Positions 39,943 through 47,185 of a stretch of DNA of 47,185 nt are shown piece by piece (position 1 is the stretch's first letter; each line of letters starts with the position of its first letter). This DNA comes from Lachnospiraceae bacterium (GTDB taxonomy: Bacteria > Bacillota > Clostridia > Lachnospirales > Lachnospiraceae): assembly GCA_017438775.1 (NCBI GenBank), contig JAFRUR010000025.1:1-47185 (forward strand). Reading direction: 5' to 3'. A model generated the notes under the pieces. It did not search any database, had not been told where the DNA came from, and saw only the letters and a program-made list of their open reading frames with translations. The position numbers and the translations under genes were made by a program.

Positions 39943-42900
39943 ATGTTTGAATGGCTGAAAAGACTGGGAAGAAGAAAGAACGCGCAGAATCCGGCGCCCG
40001 CGCCCGCGGTTTCCGGGACGGCTGAGGCTGCAGAATCTGCCGTGAAAGCCGCCGCAGATGCTGCCGCAGAAGCTGCTGCGGATGCGGTAAGCACCGCCGA
40101 GGGAGCCTCGATCACCGCGCAGGACGTCGCGGAGGCCGTGGAGGCCGTGGAGGCGATGGAGGAATCTGCCGCGGAAACTCTGACGGAAGAGGCTGCTGCG
40201 GCCCCGGCGGAAGAGCCTGTGGACGAGTCCGCGGAAGAAGCTGCCGCCGCGCCGGAAACCGCTGCGGAAGAGCCTGCGGAAGAGGCTGCCGCGGCGGTCG
40301 AAGAGGCTGTCGAGGCCGCGGAAACCGCGGACGAGGCCGTGTCCGAGGCGTTGGAGGAGGAGGCGGAAAGTCTCGCTGCCGCCGAGGAGGAAGCCGAGGC
40401 GGAAGCCCCCGCGCGTCCGCTCTGGACGGAGCCGGAGATCGAGGCCGTCCCCGAGGAACTCGGGGAGGATGAACTATGGCCCGAGGAAGAAGAGGACGTG
40501 GTCGGGCCGGAACCCGAAGAGGACGAGACGCCCAAGGTCTCCAAGAAGGAGAGGAAGGCGCGCCGCAAGCGCCTCTTCGTGAACCGCGAGCTCTCCTGGC
40601 TGTCCTTCAACGAGCGCGTGCTCGCCGAGGCCGGCAACCCCGCCGTTCCGCTGGCGGAGCGCCTCATGTTCGTGAAGATCTTCCAGTCCAACCTGGACGA
40701 ATTTTTCCGCGTGCGCGTCGGCACGCTGATGACGCAGATGCAGTCGCAGGAGAAGATCCGCGACAACAAGACCGGCATGACCAGCAAACAGCAGGTGCGC
40801 GCCATCCTGAAGCGGTGCCGTCACCTCGAGGGCGAGAAGGCCGTCATCTATGAGCAGCTCATGGGCGAACTCGAGCCGCAGGGCCTGCGCCTGATCGACT
40901 TCCACCGGCTCTCCCGCGAAGAAAGCTCCCTTCTGGAGCGGTACTTCGACGCCCACATCGCGCCGTACCTGACGCCCATGCTGATGTCGCGCCAGCAGCC
41001 CTTCCCCTTCCTCAACAACGAGGATATCTACGCGGTGGCGCTGCTCGCGGGCCGCGGCGGCAAGAAGCGCCTCGGCATCGTGCCCTGCTCGGGCCGCGTG
41101 TTCAAGCGCCTGGTCGAGATCCCGACCCGTCCCGGCAACTACATCCTCACCGAGGAGATGATCCTGCACTTCATCTCCAAGCTGTACGCCGGCACGCAGG
41201 TCAAGGAGAAGACCCTGATCCGTCTGACCCGCAACGCCGATATCGACAGCCTGGAGGTCTACGACGAGGATCTGGACTACCGAGACGTCATGGAGCAGCT
41301 GATCCGCCGCCGCAGCCGTCTGTCCCCCGTGCGCCTCGAGTACACGCGCGAGATGTCGCCCAAAGTTCTGGACATTCTGGCGGAAAAGCTCGGCCTGGAC
41401 GAGGAGCACCTGATCAAGGCGGAGACCCCGCTGGATCTGGGCTTCGTCGGCGCCCTGCAGGACGCCCTGGCCGGGAAGAGCGAACTGTTCTACCCGCCGC
41501 GCAGTCCCCGTCTCGCGGCCGGCATCGACCCGCGCCGCAGCATGGTGGATCAGGTCCTGGAGAAGGACCGTCTGCTGTCCTACCCGTTCGAGACGATGCG
41601 CACCTTCGTGAAGCTCCTTCAGGACGCGGCCAACGACGACCGCGTGGCCAAGATCCAGATCACCCTGTACCGCCTCGCGGATCCTTCCAGCGTGGTGGAC
41701 GCCCTGGTGGAGGCCGCGGAGAACGGCAAGGCCGTGGAGGCGCTGATCGAGCTGCGCGCCCGCTTTGACGAGGCCAACAACATCGAGATGTCCCGCCGCC
41801 TCGAGGAGGCCGGCGTGCACGTGATCTACGGCCTGGAGCAGTACAAGGTGCACTCCAAACTCTGCCTGATCACCCTGCATGAGAACGACACGGTGTCCCA
41901 CATCACCCAGGTGGGCACCGGCAACTATAACGAGAAGACCAGCCGCCAGTACACGGATCTGTGCCTGATGACCTCGGACGAGGAGATCGGCGAGGAGGCC
42001 GCGTCCCTGTTCTGCGCCCTGATGATGGGCGAGACCGTGGAAGTGACGCACAGCCTGCTGGCCGCCCCGCACTGCCTGCAGGTCCCGCTGCTCGAGAAGA
42101 TCGACGCGCAGATGGAGATCGCGAGGGCCGGCGGGGACGCCTACGTGGGCTTTAAGATCAACTCCCTCACGGACAAGGTCATCATCGAAAAGCTGATCGA
42201 AGCCTCGCAGGCCGGCGTGACCATCGACATGGTCGTGCGCGGCATCTGCTGCCTGAAGCCCGGCGTGCCCGGAGAGACGGACAACATCCGTGTCATCAGC
42301 GTGGTCGACCGGTATCTCGAGCATTCGCGCATCTACGTCTTCGGACGCGGGGAAGAGGCGGAGGTCTACATCTCCTCCGCGGATTTGATGACGCGCAACA
42401 CCATCCGCCGCGTGGAGCTGGCCGCGCCGGTGCGCGATCCCGACTGCCGTGCGAAGGTCCTGCACGTGTTCGAGACGGTGCTCTCCGACAATGTGAAGGG
42501 CAGGCGCGAGATGCCCGACGGCTCCTACGAGGACATCGAGATCACGGGCGAGGCCATCAATTCGCAGGAGAAGCTCTACGCCGAGGCCTATGGGGAGACC
42601 TACGTCGGCCCCGTGCCGGAGCAGGCGGAGATCGAGTTCCCCGACGAGCGGGAATTCCCTGAGGAAGAGGCTGCGGCCGCGGAGGCCGCAGAGCCCGTGG
42701 AGGAGGCCGTGGCCGCGGCCGAGGAGGAAACGGCGCAGGCTGCAGCGGAAGACCCCGCGGAGGCCGCAGAAGCCCCTGAGAGGGCCGCAGAGGCAGTTTC
42801 GGACACGGGTGCGGAAATACCTGAGGAAGCCATGGAAATGGCTTCAGAGGCCGCAGAAGAGCCTGCAGAGGCATCGGATGCGGAAACGGCACCGCAGGCC

Positions 42901-42945
42901 GCTGACGAGGCGGAAAAGCCTGCGGAAAACGGATTTGGACAGTGA
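39943..42945 (+). CDS. ppk1: Polyphosphate kinase 1 with large acidic N- and C-terminal extensions
   Basis: A 1000-residue protein; PPK1 is normally about 690. It reversibly makes polyphosphate from ATP. The core starts near residue 208 (RLFVNRELSWLSFNERVL) and ends near 885. The two family histidines are His637 (VHSKLCLI), which is autophosphorylated, and His794 (EHSRIYVFG); their spacing of 157 matches E. coli PPK1 (435 and 592). LYRLADPSSVVDALVEAA and TGNYNEKTSRQYTD are also typical. The first about 200 residues are Ala/Glu-rich after a short basic amphipathic start (MFEWLKRLGRRKN), and the last about 110 are similar. These low-complexity acidic tails are rare in PPK1. AAAAGG precedes the ATG. 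Confidence 0.93.
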   Translation: MFEWLKRLGRRKNAQNPAPAPAVSGTAEAAESAVKAAADAAAEAAADAVSTAEGASITAQDVAEAVEAVEAMEESAAETLTEEAAAAPAEEPVDESAEEAAAAPETAAEEPAEEAAAAVEEAVEAAETADEAVSEALEEEAESLAAAEEEAEAEAPARPLWTEPEIEAVPEELGEDELWPEEEEDVVGPEPEEDETPKVSKKERKARRKRLFVNRELSWLSFNERVLAEAGNPAVPLAERLMFVKIFQSNLDEFFRVRVGTLMTQMQSQEKIRDNKTGMTSKQQVRAILKRCRHLEGEKAVIYEQLMGELEPQGLRLIDFHRLSREESSLLERYFDAHIAPYLTPMLMSRQQPFPFLNNEDIYAVALLAGRGGKKRLGIVPCSGRVFKRLVEIPTRPGNYILTEEMILHFISKLYAGTQVKEKTLIRLTRNADIDSLEVYDEDLDYRDVMEQLIRRRSRLSPVRLEYTREMSPKVLDILAEKLGLDEEHLIKAETPLDLGFVGALQDALAGKSELFYPPRSPRLAAGIDPRRSMVDQVLEKDRLLSYPFETMRTFVKLLQDAANDDRVAKIQITLYRLADPSSVVDALVEAAENGKAVEALIELRARFDEANNIEMSRRLEEAGVHVIYGLEQYKVHSKLCLITLHENDTVSHITQVGTGNYNEKTSRQYTDLCLMTSDEEIGEEAASLFCALMMGETVEVTHSLLAAPHCLQVPLLEKIDAQMEIARAGGDAYVGFKINSLTDKVIIEKLIEASQAGVTIDMVVRGICCLKPGVPGETDNIRVISVVDRYLEHSRIYVFGRGEEAEVYISSADLMTRNTIRRVELAAPVRDPDCRAKVLHVFETVLSDNVKGRREMPDGSYEDIEITGEAINSQEKLYAEAYGETYVGPVPEQAEIEFPDEREFPEEEAAAAEAAEPVEEAVAAAEEETAQAAAEDPAEAAEAPERAAEAVSDTGAEIPEEAMEMASEAAEEPAEASDAETAPQAADEAEKPAENGFGQ

Positions 42946-42950
42946 CGTGC

Positions 42951-44129
42951 ATGGATACTGAGATCGTAAAGCTCATGCGGGACGCGGGCGACGCCCCGGC
43001 GATCGCGCGGGCGGGAGAGGTCCTGCGCCGCGGCGGTCTGGTGGCCTTCCCGACGGAGACGGTCTACGGTCTGGGCGGGAACGCCCTGGACCCGGAAGCC
43101 TCCCGGCGCATCTACGCGGCCAAGGGGCGCCCCTCCGACAACCCGCTCATCGTGCATATCGCAGAGAAGGAAGAGATCTGCGGCGTGGCCCGCGAGGTGC
43201 CGGAGGCGGCTCTGCGCCTCATGGACGCTTTCTGGCCCGGCCCCATGACCCTGGTCCTTCCCAAGAAGGACGTGATTCCGCGGGAGACCACGGGAGGTTT
43301 GGATACGGTGGCGGTGCGGCTCCCCTCGGACGAGGCGGCCCGCGCCCTCATCCGTGCGGCCGGCGTGCCGGTCGCGGCGCCCAGCGCCAACGCCTCGGGG
43401 CGGCCCAGTCCGACGCGTGCCGAGCACGTGATCGAGGATCTGTCCGGCCGCATCGAGATGATTCTGGACGGCGGCGAGGTGGGCATCGGAATCGAATCGA
43501 CCATCATCGACCTGACGGGAGAGGAACCGGAGATCTTGAGGCCCGGCCGCATCACCCGCGAGATGATCCGTCAGGTGTGCGGAAGCGTCGCGGTCGACCC
43601 CGCTGTCACGGCGGCGCCGGATCCGGACGTGCGTCCGCGCGCGCCGGGCATGAAGTACCGCCATTACGCCCCCAAAGCGCCCCTCACGGTGTTTGCGGGG
43701 GAGCCGGAGAAGGTCGCCGCGGAGATCGTGAAGCGGTGCCGGGAAGAAATCTCTGCGGGAGGATGCGTCGGCGTTCTCTGCAGCGAGGAGAGCCTGTCCG
43801 TCTACGGGGCGCTGGCGGAAGAGTTCCGCGGCGGCTCCGGCGTGCAGACAAATGCCGTTGAGGGCCCGGAAAGGGCGGCCTCTGTGGATCATATGCCGCA
43901 GGAAGGGACGTACGCAGCGCGGGGCGAAGGCAGCAGAATCTTCCCCGTCTGCCTCGGAAAGCGCGGCGACACGGCCGCGGCGGCACACCGCCTCTACCGC
44001 GCCCTGCGCGAGTTCGACGGCATGGGCGTGACGCGGATCTTCGCGGAAATGCCCGAGGAGCGGGACTTCTCCGAGGCTCTGATCAACCGGCTCTTAAAGG
44101 CCGCGGGGTACAACGTCATCCCGGTGTGA
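42951..44129 (+). CDS. sua5: Threonylcarbamoyl-AMP synthase (Sua5/YrdC family)
   Basis: A 392-residue enzyme that makes threonylcarbamoyl-adenylate for the t6A37 modification of tRNAs reading ANN codons. The YrdC domain is at about 10-210: AFPTETVYGLGGNA, the KGRPSDNPLIVHI nucleotide loop, and PSANASGRPSPT. The Sua5 C-terminal domain follows, joined by APGMKYRHYAPKAPL, and carries an extra Glu/Gly-rich insert (about 285-325). It starts 6 bases after the ppk1 stop; a GTG at 42942 overlapping that stop is the alternative start. The ribosome site is weak, so coupling to ppk1 is likely. Its last bases are partly repeated downstream (44177-44195). Confidence 0.92.
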   Translation: MDTEIVKLMRDAGDAPAIARAGEVLRRGGLVAFPTETVYGLGGNALDPEASRRIYAAKGRPSDNPLIVHIAEKEEICGVAREVPEAALRLMDAFWPGPMTLVLPKKDVIPRETTGGLDTVAVRLPSDEAARALIRAAGVPVAAPSANASGRPSPTRAEHVIEDLSGRIEMILDGGEVGIGIESTIIDLTGEEPEILRPGRITREMIRQVCGSVAVDPAVTAAPDPDVRPRAPGMKYRHYAPKAPLTVFAGEPEKVAAEIVKRCREEISAGGCVGVLCSEESLSVYGALAEEFRGGSGVQTNAVEGPERAASVDHMPQEGTYAARGEGSRIFPVCLGKRGDTAAAAHRLYRALREFDGMGVTRIFAEMPEERDFSEALINRLLKAAGYNVIPV

Positions 44130-44195
44130 GGGACATGGCTTCCGGAAATCGGTTTTTCGGAGGCGTGCAGCAGTGAAACGTCGTCCCGGTGTGAG
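44112..44195 (+). repeat. 19-bp direct repeat spanning the sua5 stop
   Basis: AACGTCATCCCGGTGTGAG (44112-44130, which contains the stop) is repeated as AACGTCGTCCCGGTGTGAG (44177-44195), 18 of 19 identical, 65 bases apart. The region between holds no gene. Confidence 0.8.
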
Positions 44196-44261
44196 TGCCG
44201 CGGACTTCGGATGACAGCAGATAGTTTCTTCAGTTTCACCAGGCAGCGAAAGGACACGGAA

Positions 44262-44699
44262 ATGATCGCAATCGGATCGGATCACGGCGGATACGCCCTG
44301 AAACAGGAAGTGATGGAGCACCTCGCGAAGCGGGGAATCGAGTTTAAGGACTTCGGCTGTTACAGCGAGGAATCCTGCGACTATCCCGTCTACGGACACG
44401 CTGTGGGACGCGCGGTCGCGAGCGGAGAGTACGAGAAGGGGATCCTGATCTGCGGGACCGGCATCGGCATCTCCCTGGCGGCCAATAAAGTCCCGGGCAT
44501 CCGGGCCGTGGTCTGCGGCGACGTCTTTACGGCCAAAGCCACCCGCGAGCACAACGATGCCAACATCCTGGCCATGGGCGGGCGCGTGGTGGGCCCCGGC
44601 CTGGCCCTTATGATCGTGGACACTTTCCTGGACACGCCGTTTTCGGGAGCGGAACGCCACGTCCGCAGACTGCAGATGATCGACGATATCGAGGTGTGA
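44262..44699 (+). CDS. rpiB: Ribose-5-phosphate isomerase B
   Basis: A 145-residue RpiB/LacAB-family isomerase that interconverts ribose-5-phosphate and ribulose-5-phosphate. The start IAIGSDHGGYALK, the active-site ILICGTGIGISLAANK with its Cys, and the REHNDANILAMGGRVVG block are present. AAAGGA lies 7 bases before the ATG at 44262; a longer reading from 44211 has no ribosome site. Only one base separates its stop from the next gene, so the two are co-translated. This gene pair supplies pentose phosphates and dUMP for nucleotide synthesis. Confidence 0.93.
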   Translation: MIAIGSDHGGYALKQEVMEHLAKRGIEFKDFGCYSEESCDYPVYGHAVGRAVASGEYEKGILICGTGIGISLAANKVPGIRAVVCGDVFTAKATREHNDANILAMGGRVVGPGLALMIVDTFLDTPFSGAERHVRRLQMIDDIEV

Positions 44700-44700
44700 A

Positions 44701-45189
44701 ATGACAGAAAAACGCCGTGACAACATCAGCTGGGACGAGTACTTTATGGGCGTGGCGGAGCTTTCGGCGCGGCGCTCCAAGGACCCGAACACGCAGGTGG
44801 GCGCCTGCATCGTTTCGGAGAACAACAAGATCCTCTCCATGGGCTACAACGGGTTCCCGATCGGGTGCTCGGATGACGAATTCCCCTGGGCCCGGGAGGG
44901 CGATTCGGAGTATGAAAAAAAGTATCTCTACGTCGTGCACAGCGAACTGAACGCCATTCTGAACTTCCGCGGCGGATCGCTGGACGGGAGCAAGATCTAT
45001 GTGACGCTGTTTCCCTGCAACGAATGCTGCAAGGCCATCATCCAGGCCGGGATCCGCACCGTGATCTTCGGGGACGACAAATACGCGGGCACCGACGCCG
45101 TGCGCGCCGGCAAGCGCATGTTTGACGCCGCGGGCGTGCGGTATTACCGCTATTCGCCGACGGGCCGCGTGATCGACATCCATCTGTAA
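44701..45189 (+). CDS. dCMP deaminase (ComEB-like)
   Basis: A 162-residue zinc-dependent deaminase that converts dCMP to dUMP, the precursor of dTMP. The zinc ligand and proton shuttle are in VVHSELNAIL (His, Glu), and the two cysteines are in LFPCNECCKAII. NTQVGACIVSENNKILSMGYNGFP is the substrate end of the family. The GAGGTG before the start lies in the last codons of rpiB. It is followed by a hairpin at 45206-45228. Length is typical. Confidence 0.93.
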   Translation: MTEKRRDNISWDEYFMGVAELSARRSKDPNTQVGACIVSENNKILSMGYNGFPIGCSDDEFPWAREGDSEYEKKYLYVVHSELNAILNFRGGSLDGSKIYVTLFPCNECCKAIIQAGIRTVIFGDDKYAGTDAVRAGKRMFDAAGVRYYRYSPTGRVIDIHL

Positions 45190-45205
45190 GATGACCAGTT
45201 CAGCG

Positions 45206-45238
45206 GCCGGGGACCTTCTGTCCCCGGCTGTGTGTTTT
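45206..45238 (+). terminator. Terminator after the dCMP deaminase gene
   Basis: GCCGGGGAC (45206-45214) and GTCCCCGGC (45220-45228) form a 9-bp stem with a CTTCT loop, followed by TGTGTGTTTT. Confidence 0.8.
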
Positions 45239-45307
45239 CCCGGAGGTTTCTCAGGGGAGCCGTGATTCCGGGGCTTTTTCGGGGGCCGGGTATCCGGGTC
45301 TTTACCT

Positions 45308-45373
45308 GAGGACCTTTCCCGGAGTCTTATCCCTGGAGACCTCTTCCCCGAGACCTTTTTCCGGGCCTTTTCC
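45308..45373 (+). repeat. Degenerate tandem repeats in the leader of the PstS-like gene
   Basis: Five units of 11-15 bases resemble GGAGACCTYTTCCC: 45308-45320, 45321-45333, 45334-45348, 45349-45362 and 45363-45373. They lie between the previous terminator and the GAGGTG ribosome site. No clear promoter was seen here. Confidence 0.55.
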
Positions 45374-45397
45374 GGGACCCATTCTGTGAGGTGCATC

Positions 45398-46801
45398 ATG
45401 TCCGACAAACCCGTTGATCCTTCCGGCCTGCCGCCGCAGGGCGGCCCCGCTCCGCAGCAGGGCAGCAGCGTTCCTCCTCAGGGAACGTATGCGGTTCCCC
45501 CGCAGGGAAGTGCAGTCCCTCCGCAGGGAGCGTATGGAGCCCCGCCGCAGGGGTATTCCCCGGTTCCGCCGCAGTTTCAGGGCCGCGTCCCGCAGCCGAA
45601 GAAGCAGAGCGGCGGCCTGATCGCGCTCAAGGTCCTGGTGACCCTGGGCATCCTCGGCGCGGACCTGTTTGCGAGCTTCTATTCGCTGTTCATTTACCTG
45701 TTTACGAAGCACGAGCAGCAGTACTGGCTCTTTGTGCTTCTGGGCCTGCAGCTGGCCGCGCTCCTGCTTCTGGTGCTGATCTGGAGGGGCTTTCGGGTGA
45801 AGTGGCTGCGCATCGCCTGTCTGGCGCTGACGGCCGTCTTCGTGGTGTCTCTCGGGACCTATGCGGTCTGGAAGACGCTGGACAACCGCGTCGGCGTCAT
45901 CGGGGAGCAGTCGTCGGACATCCTCATCGGGTATAATCCCGTGAAAGAGGGGTCCAAAGTGGCCCTGCTGGACGGCGAGGCCTTCCTGCGCCTGGATCCG
46001 GCAAAGGGCGATGCGCTGCCGCGCATGGACGGCGCGACGGCCCTGTACCCGATCTATGCGGCTTTTGCGAAGGCCGTCTATCCCGAGAAGATCCTGCAGG
46101 AAGACAACTACCCGGACAAGGTGCTGAGCTGCACGCAGACAAACGGGGCCTACGTCGCCATCGTAAAGGGCGACGCGGACATCATCTTCGCGGCAGAGCC
46201 GTCGCAGGAGCAGAAGGACGATGCCGCGGCGGCGGGCGTGGAACTGGTCTACACCCCCATCGGCCGCGAGGCCTTCGTGTTCTTCGTGAACGCGAGAAAC
46301 CCGATCGAAGGCATCACCGTGAAGGACATCCGCGGGATCTACTCCGGACAGATCACGAAGTGGAGCGAGCTCGGCGTGTCGGGCCTGGGCAATATCCGCG
46401 CCTTCCAGCGCAGGGCCGGGAGCGGCTCGCAGAGCGCCCTGATCCGGCTGATGGGCGATACCCCGCTGATGGAGCCGAAGGAGGCCAGCGAGGTGATCGA
46501 CGCGATGGGCGGCATCATTGACCGCGTTTCAGACTACAAGAACTACAAAAACTCCATCGGCTACAGTTTCCGGTTCTACTCCACGGAGATGGTGAAGAAC
46601 AACCAGATCCGCCTCCTGCCCGTGGAGGGCGTGGAGCCCACGGAGGCGAACATCTCCAACGGGACGTATCCGATCGCGTCGCATTTTTACGCTGTGACGC
46701 GCTCCGACGCGTCGGAGGAGACGAAGCGCCTGCTCGAGTGGATCTGCGGCCCGGAGGGCCAGGAACTGATCCGCAGGACGGGATATACGCCGCTGGAGTA
46801 A
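45398..46801 (+). CDS. Membrane-tethered PstS-like substrate-binding protein
   Basis: A 467-residue protein. Residues 1-70 are Pro/Gln/Gly-rich with PPQG repeats; about 75-170 hold three hydrophobic segments. The remaining about 290 residues resemble a phosphate-type periplasmic binding protein (PBP_like/PstS): DGATALYPIYAAFAKAVYP, ADIIFAAEPSQEQ, GREAFVFFVNARNPI, SGQITKWSEL and AGSGSQSAL. These match the PstS ligand loops (DGATA, GSG-SQ). The binding domain would lie outside, anchored by the membrane segments. No pstC/A/B genes are adjacent. The GAGGTG at 45388-45393 sits 4 bases before the ATG. It could sense or capture phosphate, which is interesting given ppk1 upstream (inference). Confidence 0.82.
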   Translation: MSDKPVDPSGLPPQGGPAPQQGSSVPPQGTYAVPPQGSAVPPQGAYGAPPQGYSPVPPQFQGRVPQPKKQSGGLIALKVLVTLGILGADLFASFYSLFIYLFTKHEQQYWLFVLLGLQLAALLLLVLIWRGFRVKWLRIACLALTAVFVVSLGTYAVWKTLDNRVGVIGEQSSDILIGYNPVKEGSKVALLDGEAFLRLDPAKGDALPRMDGATALYPIYAAFAKAVYPEKILQEDNYPDKVLSCTQTNGAYVAIVKGDADIIFAAEPSQEQKDDAAAAGVELVYTPIGREAFVFFVNARNPIEGITVKDIRGIYSGQITKWSELGVSGLGNIRAFQRRAGSGSQSALIRLMGDTPLMEPKEASEVIDAMGGIIDRVSDYKNYKNSIGYSFRFYSTEMVKNNQIRLLPVEGVEPTEANISNGTYPIASHFYAVTRSDASEETKRLLEWICGPEGQELIRRTGYTPLE

Positions 46802-46946
46802 GACGGAGAGTGGCAGAGATGCGCCGGATCCGCACCGCGTGCGAACGTGCCCCGCGATGTGCCGGATTCCGAAAGGCTTTTTCGGCCGGGACCGGCGTCC
46901 GGACATCCTGAATAATCGAAAAAAAACGCGGGAATGGGCGGGTGTC

Positions 46947-46971
46947 GTAAAACAGTTTTATGGTGTTTTAC
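46947..46971. repeat. Perfect inverted repeat outside the recombinase gene
   Basis: GTAAAACA (46947-46954) and TGTTTTAC (46964-46971) around a 9-base GTTTTATGG. It lies in an AT-rich patch where GC content drops, near the end of the plus-strand gene and 39 bases outside the recombinase stop. The 208-base gap 46802-47009 holds this and the hairpin at 46976-47001; I see no gene in it. Confidence 0.6.
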
Positions 46972-46975
46972 AGGG

Positions 46976-47001
46976 ACGGCATGACTTATGGGTCATGCCG
47001 T
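46976..47001. terminator. Hairpin next to the recombinase gene, possibly a terminator
   Basis: ACGGCATGAC (46976-46985) pairs with GTCATGCCGT (46992-47001), followed on the plus strand by TTCCTGTTT. It could end the plus-strand gene or lie at the edge of the mobile element. Confidence 0.6.
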
Positions 47002-47009
47002 TTCCTGTT

Positions 47010-47185
47010 TCAGCAGAGCTCATCCAGAGGGATAAAGCCCATGAAATCATAGCAGATGCTGATGCCCTGGCGACGCTTTCCGCTGCTCTTGTCCGGGGCT
47101 CCAATATAGATCGCCTTGATCAGATCATGGGCTGCATAAGCGGTCAATTCGTCCAGATCCGCATATTGATGAACCTTCTGGATAA
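47010..47185 (-). CDS. Large serine recombinase, C-terminal fragment (gene continues past the window)
   Basis: The minus strand encodes the last 57 residues and a TGA stop of a protein whose start lies beyond the window. The visible part (YADLDELTAYAAHDLIK, then IGAPDKSSGKRRQGI, then YDFMGFIPLDELC) matches the C-terminus of TnpX/TndX-type serine recombinases with the DUF4368-like end, used by conjugative and mobilisable elements of Clostridia. Codon use is less GC-biased than the neighbours. It indicates that an integrated element begins here. The catalytic N-terminus is not in the window, so whether it is intact is unknown. Confidence 0.8.
   Translation of the reverse strand, partial: IQKVHQYADLDELTAYAAHDLIKAIYIGAPDKSSGKRRQGISICYDFMGFIPLDELC

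Noticed and set aside
1-47185. tRNA, rRNA or other structured RNA genes
   Set aside because: I saw no cloverleaf with a TTCRA arm or rRNA-like stretch on either strand; a dedicated tRNA or covariance-model search would be decisive and was not possible here.

Overview
The window looks like chromosomal DNA of a GC-rich (mid-60s % by eye) Bacillota, most likely a Clostridia/Lachnospirales-type anaerobe. The reasons are strong AGGAGG-type ribosome sites, sigma-A promoters that stand out as AT-rich islands, a CdaA-CdaR (c-di-AMP) pair, an L,D-transpeptidase with PG_binding_4 domains, an SH3-NlpC/P60 hydrolase, LicD and LTA-synthase-like proteins, and no outer-membrane genes. Species cannot be named from the sequence alone.

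Layout. 1-495 is the 3' end of a glycogen phosphorylase gene, followed by a clear terminator. 719-2359 is a secreted cell-wall hydrolase with its own promoter and terminator. 2653-3768 (minus strand) is an Ldh2-type dehydrogenase, divergent from a class V aminotransferase (4028) and a cytidylyltransferase-Gfo/Idh fusion (5169). 6751-8910 is a lipoprotein L,D-transpeptidase with a Thr/Pro repeat tail. 9003-12125 is a compact LicD / GT8 / Wzx-flippase operon. 12318-17890 is a c-di-AMP operon: two membrane proteins, cdaA, cdaR, an HPr-like protein and a Wzy-like polymerase.

18144-38405 is a large surface-glycan cluster. It holds UDP-galactopyranose mutase, several family-2 glycosyltransferases (two of them double-headed), a DUF2304 partner, a DUF2142 membrane protein, a lipid kinase, RmlC/RfbC epimerase, a degenerate glycosyltransferase with a coiled coil, an acyltransferase, a Wzm/Wzt ABC exporter, and an LTA-synthase-like phosphotransferase. 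All genes point the same way. Several gaps of 60-250 bases carry hairpins without a T-tract. Galactofuranose and rhamnose are the two sugars whose precursors are implied.

38536-46801 is mostly housekeeping: glyA, a polyphosphate kinase with very large acidic tails, Sua5-type threonylcarbamoyl-AMP synthase, rpiB, dCMP deaminase, and a membrane-tethered PstS-like protein. At 47010-47185 (minus strand) the C-terminus of a large serine recombinase begins, with inverted repeats just outside it, so the right edge probably enters an integrated mobile element.

How the parts fit: most of the window builds, exports and decorates the envelope. The most unusual material is (a) a possible CDP-activated decoration route (aminotransferase, cytidylyltransferase fused to an oxidoreductase domain with its usual lysine missing, LicD), (b) a beta-sandwich domain that appears shared between an ABC-exporter ATPase and a glycosyltransferase, together with an exporter permease carrying an extracellular domain, and (c) PPK1 with about 200- and 110-residue Ala/Glu-rich extensions. 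No tRNA, rRNA or CRISPR array was recognised.
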